Below are positions 11,121 through 14,622 of a DNA stretch of 14,622 bases, piece by piece. The stretch lies in contig JAGWSE010000388.1 in the NCBI GenBank assembly GCA_028869395.1, positions 1 through 14,622 of the forward strand. Direction: 5' to 3'. The translations under genes and the position numbers were made by a program. The DNA comes from Alphaproteobacteria bacterium. GTDB lineage: Bacteria > Pseudomonadota > Alphaproteobacteria > Caulobacterales > Caulobacteraceae. A model generated the notes under the pieces. The model saw only the letters and a list, made by a program, of their open reading frames with translations, searched no databases and had not been told where the DNA came from. Numbering within the stretch: the stretch's first letter is position 1; every line of letters starts with the position of its first letter.

Positions 11121-13776
11121 GGCGCTTGACCATCTTCACCCGCGCCACGTCGGCGCCGCTTTCCACGGTGAATCCCAGCGAGGCGGCGAGGTCACGCATC
11201 CGGTCGTTGTCGCGGGCCACATCGCCCCACACCGTCGAGATCCCCCGCGCCGCCGCATAGTCGACGACCGCCTTCAGGAGCGTGCCGCCCAGGCCGTGCA
11301 TCTGCCGGTCGCTGCGCACCATCAGCGCGAACTCCGCTGAGTCTCCCTCGGGATCCGACACCAGCCGGCCCACGCCCAGGATCTCGTGGCGGCCGTTCTC
11401 GGCCACCAGGGCCATGTGCCGGTCATAATCGATTTGCGTGAGCCTGAGCGTGAGGTCGGGGGTCAGGTGGCGCAGCCCGCCGCCGAAGCGCAGCCGGACG
11501 TCGCCCGGCGCGCAGGCGTCCACCATGGCGCACAGCGCCGGGGCGTCCGTCGGGCGGATCGGACGGATGGCGAGCCGCTCGCCGCCGACCTCCACCGTGC
11601 GTACGAGCTGCGACGGGTAGGGCAGAATGGCGAGCCTCGGGGTCGAGGCGTCGGGGCGCCGCACCGCGACGCGCGCGTCCACGGCCAGCACGCCCCGACC
11701 ATCGCAGAGCAGCGGATTGACGTCGAGTTCGACAACCTCCGGAAGGTCCGAGGCGAGCTCGCCCAACGCGACGAGCACGCCGGCCAGGGCGTCCAGGTCG
11801 GCGGCGGGGCGGTTGCGATAGCCGGCCAGCAGGCGCGAGACGCGTGTGCGGGCGATCATGTCCCTGGCCAGCACGGTGTTGAGTGGCGGAAGTCCCAGCG
11901 CGCGGTCGGCGACCACCTGCACCGCAACCCCGCCCTGGCCCACCATGACCAGCGCCCCGAAGGTTGGGTCGCGGACGACGCCCGCCAGCAGTTCCTCCGC
12001 CTCCGGGCGGACGACCAGCGGTTCGACCACGAAGCCGTCGATACGCGCCTGCGGCTGATCCCGGGCCACCCGGGCCAGCATGTCGCGCGCCGCCAGCTCG
12101 ACCTCGGCGGCGCCGGACAGGCCGAGCCGCACCCCGCCCACGTCCGACTTGTGGCTGATGTCGCGTGACAGGATCTTCAGCGCCACCTGGCCGCCCAACC
12201 GCCGCGCCGCCTGGCCGGCGGCCTGCGGATCTGCGGCGGAAAGGCTCTGCACCACCGGCACGCCGTAGGCGCGAAGCACGGCGCGGGCCTCGGGGTCGGT
12301 GAGGACCGTACGGCCCTGGTCGAGCGCTTCACGGACGATGCGGCGCGCCTCGGCGGGATCGGTGCGCCGTCCTGGCGTCGCAGCCGGCGGCGCCTGGACG
12401 AGCAGCTCGTTCGTGCGGCGGGCGCGCACCAGCTGGCCGAACGCGGCGACGGCCTGCTCCGGCGTGTCGTAGGTGGGCAGGTCGGCGGCCGCGAAGCGCG
12501 CGCGCGCCTTGGTCGCCTCCGCCTCGCCCAGCCAGGCGGTGAGCACCGGCTTGTGGCGCCGACCGGCGGTCTGCACCGCCGCCACCACGGCCTGGGCGGC
12601 ATCCAGGCTGCTCGCCACCGCCACGGGGCAATTGAGCACCAGGATGGCGTCGACCTCCGGCGCCGCCAGGAGGATGTCGAGCGCCTGGCCGTAAAGCGCC
12701 GGGCGCGCGTCTCCCAGGATGTCCACGGGGTTGCGTCCCGACCAGTGCGGCGGAGCGACCGCCTGGAGCGCGGCAAGCGTCTCGGGCGAGAGCTCGGCCA
12801 GGGCGGCGCCAGCGTCGGCCAGCGCATCCACCGAGAGCACGCCCGCCCCGCCGCCGTTGGTGAGGACCGCCAGGCGCTCGCCGTGGGTGCGGACGCCGGC
12901 GTTGAAGGCGATCGCGGCCTCGAAGAGCTCCGCGAGGGTGTCGACCCGCAGCAGGCCCGCCCGGCGGAACACCGCATCGTAGACGGCGTCGGCGCCGGCC
13001 AGGGCGCCGGTGTGCGAGAAGGCGGCCTTCGCGCCCGCGGAGCTGCGGCCGGACTTCAGCACGGCGACCGGCTTGGACCTGGCGGCGGCGCGCGCCGCGC
13101 TCATGAACTTGCGACCGTCCGCCACGCCCTCGAGGTAGAGGAGGATCGCCGAGGTCTCCCCATCCAGCGCCAGCTCGTCCAGCAGGTCGCCCACGTCCAC
13201 GTCGGCGGAATCGCCCACGGTGACGACGTGCGAGAACCCGACGCCGTGGGGCGCGGCCCAGTCGATCAGCGCCGCGGCGACCGCGCCGGACTGGGCGACG
13301 AGCGCGATCCGCCCCGCGTCGGGCATGCGGTGGGCGAAGCTCGCGTTGATCCCGCGCGCGGGCGAGATCACGCCCAGGCAGTTGGGGCCCACGATGCGCA
13401 TCAGGTGCGGGCGGGCGGCATCGAGCACCGCCTGGCGGAGCTCCGTCTCTGCGCCGGGCGCCTCGAAGCCGGCGCTGATCACAACCGCCGCGCGGCAGCC
13501 GCGCGCGCCGAGTTCGGCAACGAGGCCCGGAACCGTCGCGGCGGGGGTCGCGATCACCGCCAGATCCGGCGTCCCGGGCAGATCTGAGACCGAGGCGACA
13601 ACAGGCTGGCCTTCCACCTCCGTTTCATGGGGATTGACCAACATGATCCGACCCCGGAACCCGCCGCGGAGCAGGTTCTTCGCGATCACCTGGCCCACCG
13701 ATCCGGGGCGGCTGCTCGCGCCGATGAGCGCGATGGCGCCCGGCGTGAGGAGGGCGTCGAGATTGCGGGTCGTCAT
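11110..13776 (-). CDS. ADP-forming acyl-CoA ligase fused to GNAT acetyltransferase (Pat-like)
   Basis: An 888-aa fusion. Residues 8-130 form a CoA-binding Rossmann domain (ALIGASSRPGSVGQ, PNCLGVISPARG). Succinyl-CoA-ligase-like domains at about 150-460 include SHTGALAG, whose H255 matches the phospho-His of ADP-forming acetyl-CoA synthetases. An ATP-grasp domain at about 475-710 has ALKILSRDISHKSDVGGV and ELDVNPLL. A GNAT domain at about 734-888 has the acetyl-CoA loop RQMHGLGGTLL. The Salmonella Pat protein has the same domains but is known for having lost the ligase His; here it is kept, so the ligase half may be active (acyl-CoA + ADP + Pi to acid + ATP). The GNAT half would acetylate proteins such as acyl-CoA synthetases. 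No good ribosome site precedes the ATG. Divergent from hsp20 across a region with two FixK-type boxes. Confidence 0.88.
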   Translation of the reverse strand: MTTRNLDALLTPGAIALIGASSRPGSVGQVIAKNLLRGGFRGRIMLVNPHETEVEGQPVVASVSDLPGTPDLAVIATPAATVPGLVAELGARGCRAAVVISAGFEAPGAETELRQAVLDAARPHLMRIVGPNCLGVISPARGINASFAHRMPDAGRIALVAQSGAVAAALIDWAAPHGVGFSHVVTVGDSADVDVGDLLDELALDGETSAILLYLEGVADGRKFMSAARAAARSKPVAVLKSGRSSAGAKAAFSHTGALAGADAVYDAVFRRAGLLRVDTLAELFEAAIAFNAGVRTHGERLAVLTNGGGAGVLSVDALADAGAALAELSPETLAALQAVAPPHWSGRNPVDILGDARPALYGQALDILLAAPEVDAILVLNCPVAVASSLDAAQAVVAAVQTAGRRHKPVLTAWLGEAEATKARARFAAADLPTYDTPEQAVAAFGQLVRARRTNELLVQAPPAATPGRRTDPAEARRIVREALDQGRTVLTDPEARAVLRAYGVPVVQSLSAADPQAAGQAARRLGGQVALKILSRDISHKSDVGGVRLGLSGAAEVELAARDMLARVARDQPQARIDGFVVEPLVVRPEAEELLAGVVRDPTFGALVMVGQGGVAVQVVADRALGLPPLNTVLARDMIARTRVSRLLAGYRNRPAADLDALAGVLVALGELASDLPEVVELDVNPLLCDGRGVLAVDARVAVRRPDASTPRLAILPYPSQLVRTVEVGGERLAIRPIRPTDAPALCAMVDACAPGDVRLRFGGGLRHLTPDLTLRLTQIDYDRHMALVAENGRHEILGVGRLVSDPEGDSAEFALMVRSDRQMHGLGGTLLKAVVDYAAARGISTVWGDVARDNDRMRDLAASLGFTVESGADVARVKMVKRLAA

Positions 13777-13811
13777 CCCCGACTGATTGCCCGGATGCGC
13801 GGGAGGCGGCG

Positions 13812-13825
13812 TTGATCGCCGTCAA
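13812..13825. promoter_or_regulatory. FixK/FNR-type box 1
   Basis: TTGATCGCCGTCAA matches the FNR/FixK consensus TTGAT-N4-ATCAA at nine of ten defined positions. Its centre lies about 42 bases from the ligase-GNAT start on the minus strand, so if used as a class II site the transcript would begin almost at that ATG, in keeping with the missing ribosome site. Confidence 0.68.
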
Positions 13826-13835
13826 GAGGGTGGCT

Positions 13836-13849
13836 TTGACCTTGCTCAA
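13836..13849. promoter_or_regulatory. FixK/FNR-type box 2
   Basis: TTGACCTTGCTCAA matches TTGAT-N4-ATCAA at eight of ten positions and is symmetrical in its outer bases. Its centre is 24 bases from that of box 1 and about 78 bases before the hsp20 ATG. A transcript start near 13884 would put it at -41.5, the normal activating distance. Confidence 0.58.
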
Positions 13850-13920
13850 GGCGAGGCCGTGGGTTGCGCGATCTGGTCGGCATGCGGGCGTCCAACCGCA
13901 AATCCCCGAGGATTGATCCC

Positions 13921-14385
13921 ATGCCGACCTCCAACCCCAACGCCATCATCCCCTCCCTGCAGCGCTCGGCCTCCAACGCCTTCGGCCCATTGCAGCGGGA
14001 ATTCAACCGCCTCTTCGACGAGCTCGGAAGCAGCTGGGAGACGTTCACCGAAGCGCGGCTCGCGCCCAGCATGGACGTGGCCGACACCGGGGAGGGGTTC
14101 GAAGTCTCGGTCGAGCTGCCCGGCATGAAGCGCGAGGACGTGAAGATCTCCATCGACGGCGACATGCTGACCGTCAGCGGAGAGAAGAAGGCCGAGAAGG
14201 AGACCAAGGAGAACAACTACCGTGTGGTTGAGCGCACCTATGGCGAGTTCTCGCGCTCCATCTACCTGCCGCGCAGCGTGGACGCCTCGAAGATCACCGC
14301 GGTCATGTCCGACGGGGTCCTGAAGATCACGGCGCCCAAGCGGCCCGAGGCGCAGACCAAGACCATCGAGATCCAGGCCTCCTGA
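13921..14385 (+). CDS. Hsp20 / alpha-crystallin small heat-shock protein
   Basis: A 154-aa ATP-independent holdase chaperone, expected to form cytosolic oligomers and bind unfolding proteins. The N-terminal arm (residues 1-45, with PLQREFNRLFDELGSSW) precedes the alpha-crystallin domain at about 45-145. That domain opens APSMDVADTGEGFEVSVELPG and includes KREDVKISIDGDMLTVSGEK. It closes with YGEFSRSIYLPRSVDASKI and GVLKITAPK, the conserved strand of class A Hsp20 proteins. The C-terminal tail has the I-x-I-type motif IEI near the end. The ATG at 13921 follows GAGG by nine bases and gives the usual length; an in-frame ATG at 13882 would add 13 residues without conserved features, and the frame opens at 13864. 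Two FixK-type boxes upstream suggest low-oxygen induction; no CIRCE element or ROSE-like thermometer is apparent. Confidence 0.93.
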   Translation: MPTSNPNAIIPSLQRSASNAFGPLQREFNRLFDELGSSWETFTEARLAPSMDVADTGEGFEVSVELPGMKREDVKISIDGDMLTVSGEKKAEKETKENNYRVVERTYGEFSRSIYLPRSVDASKITAVMSDGVLKITAPKRPEAQTKTIEIQAS

Positions 14386-14415
14386 CCTCCCTCACCACTG
14401 GGAGGACTGGATGCG

Positions 14416-14445
14416 CGCCCCGGGATAATCTCCCGGGGCGTTTCC
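14416..14445 (+). terminator. rho-independent terminator after hsp20
   Basis: A perfect 10-bp stem, CGCCCCGGGA (14416-14425) and TCCCGGGGCG (14431-14440), has loop TAATC and is followed by TTTCC. It lies 30 bases after the hsp20 stop and 21 bases before the next start codon, so the alcohol dehydrogenase may need read-through or a promoter of its own that is not evident. Confidence 0.8.
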
Positions 14446-14461
14446 GTCAGGGAGGCGGGTC

Positions 14462-14622
14462 ATGCTGGCGATGGTGCATCGGCCGCCGGATCGCCGGCTC
14501 TGCGAGGAGGTTCGCCCGCAACCGGAGCCCGGCCCGGGCGAGGTGCGGCTGAGGGTGAAGGCCTGCGGGGTCTGCCGGACGGACCTGCATGTGGTCGACG
14601 GCGATCTTGCGCCGGCGCGGCC
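14462..14622 (+). CDS. zinc-dependent alcohol dehydrogenase, N-terminal part (cut by window edge)
   Basis: The first 53 codons of a medium-chain zinc alcohol dehydrogenase; the rest (normally about 280 further residues) lies beyond the window. A GroES-like start with PGPGEVRLRVKACGVCRTDL leads into HVVDGDL. The Cys in GVCRTDLH is the first catalytic zinc ligand, and this CRTDLHVVDGDL form is typical of the AdhA subgroup of alcohol dehydrogenases. GGGAGG lies about six bases before the ATG. It sits directly downstream of hsp20 beyond a terminator. A part in fermentative NADH disposal at low oxygen would fit the neighbourhood, but that is inference. Confidence 0.85.
   Translation, partial: MLAMVHRPPDRRLCEEVRPQPEPGPGEVRLRVKACGVCRTDLHVVDGDLAPAR

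Noticed and set aside
12553..13587. 344-codon plus-strand frame inside the ligase-GNAT gene
   Set aside because: Antisense to well-conserved CoA-ligase domains; no start signals and no recognisable motif.
1..14622. Search for CRISPR arrays, insertion sequences, rRNA and complete tRNA genes
   Set aside because: No regularly spaced repeats, transposase motifs, terminal inverted repeats or full tRNA/rRNA structures were seen; the only mobile-element trace is the tRNA-Leu fragment.

Overview
High-GC DNA (clearly above 60% by eye) whose genes point to an alphaproteobacterium, most likely Caulobacterales (a Caulobacter/Phenylobacterium-like organism). The taxon is inferred from the FixL/FixJ/FixK oxygen-sensing set, the glucose dehydrogenase plus KDG kinase pair and general codon style; no marker gene is present. 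All protein assignments come from motifs read by eye, without database searches.

Layout. (1) 1-3581, minus strand: a copper/silver efflux operon reading leftwards: a small Cys/Met-rich exported protein, a TolC-family outer-membrane factor (cusC-like), a CusB adaptor with a CusF domain fused at its C-terminus, and the start of the CusA RND pump, cut by the left edge. The last three genes are joined by ATGA overlaps. (2) 3582-3813: AT-rich spacer with a tandem 10-bp repeat, ending in the 3' part of a tRNA-Leu(CAA) gene that lacks its 5' half. This looks like the attachment-site scar of an integrated island; the metal operon would be the island side and everything to the right the chromosome. 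(3) 3814-4927: an exported HExxH metallopeptidase-like protein and a convergent small proline-rich protein. (4) 5057-7148: divergent glucose-1-dehydrogenase-like enzyme and 2-keto-3-deoxygluconate kinase, suggesting a semi-phosphorylative Entner-Doudoroff route. (5) 7177-11089: an oxygen-response module: fixK with a single-receiver protein (FixT-like by position), convergent with fixL-fixJ followed by an unlisted 33-aa single-membrane-span protein, then a divergent 82-aa orphan. (6) 11110-14622: a large acyl-CoA ligase (ADP-forming type) fused to a GNAT acetyltransferase, divergent from an Hsp20 chaperone, then the start of a zinc alcohol dehydrogenase cut by the right edge.

How it works together. 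Three copies of a TAMGTAG-type motif (FixJ box) lie before fixK, before the 33-aa membrane protein, and between fixL and the 82-aa orphan. Two TTGAY-N4-NTCAA motifs (FixK/FNR boxes) lie between the ligase-GNAT gene and hsp20. So regions 5 and 6 read as one low-oxygen circuit: FixL senses O2 through a heme PAS domain, FixJ switches on fixK, the small membrane protein and the orphan, FixK then acts on the ligase/hsp20 intergenic region, and the receiver-only protein may damp the loop. The binding sites are sequence matches by eye; the circuit is inference from known FixLJ-K systems.
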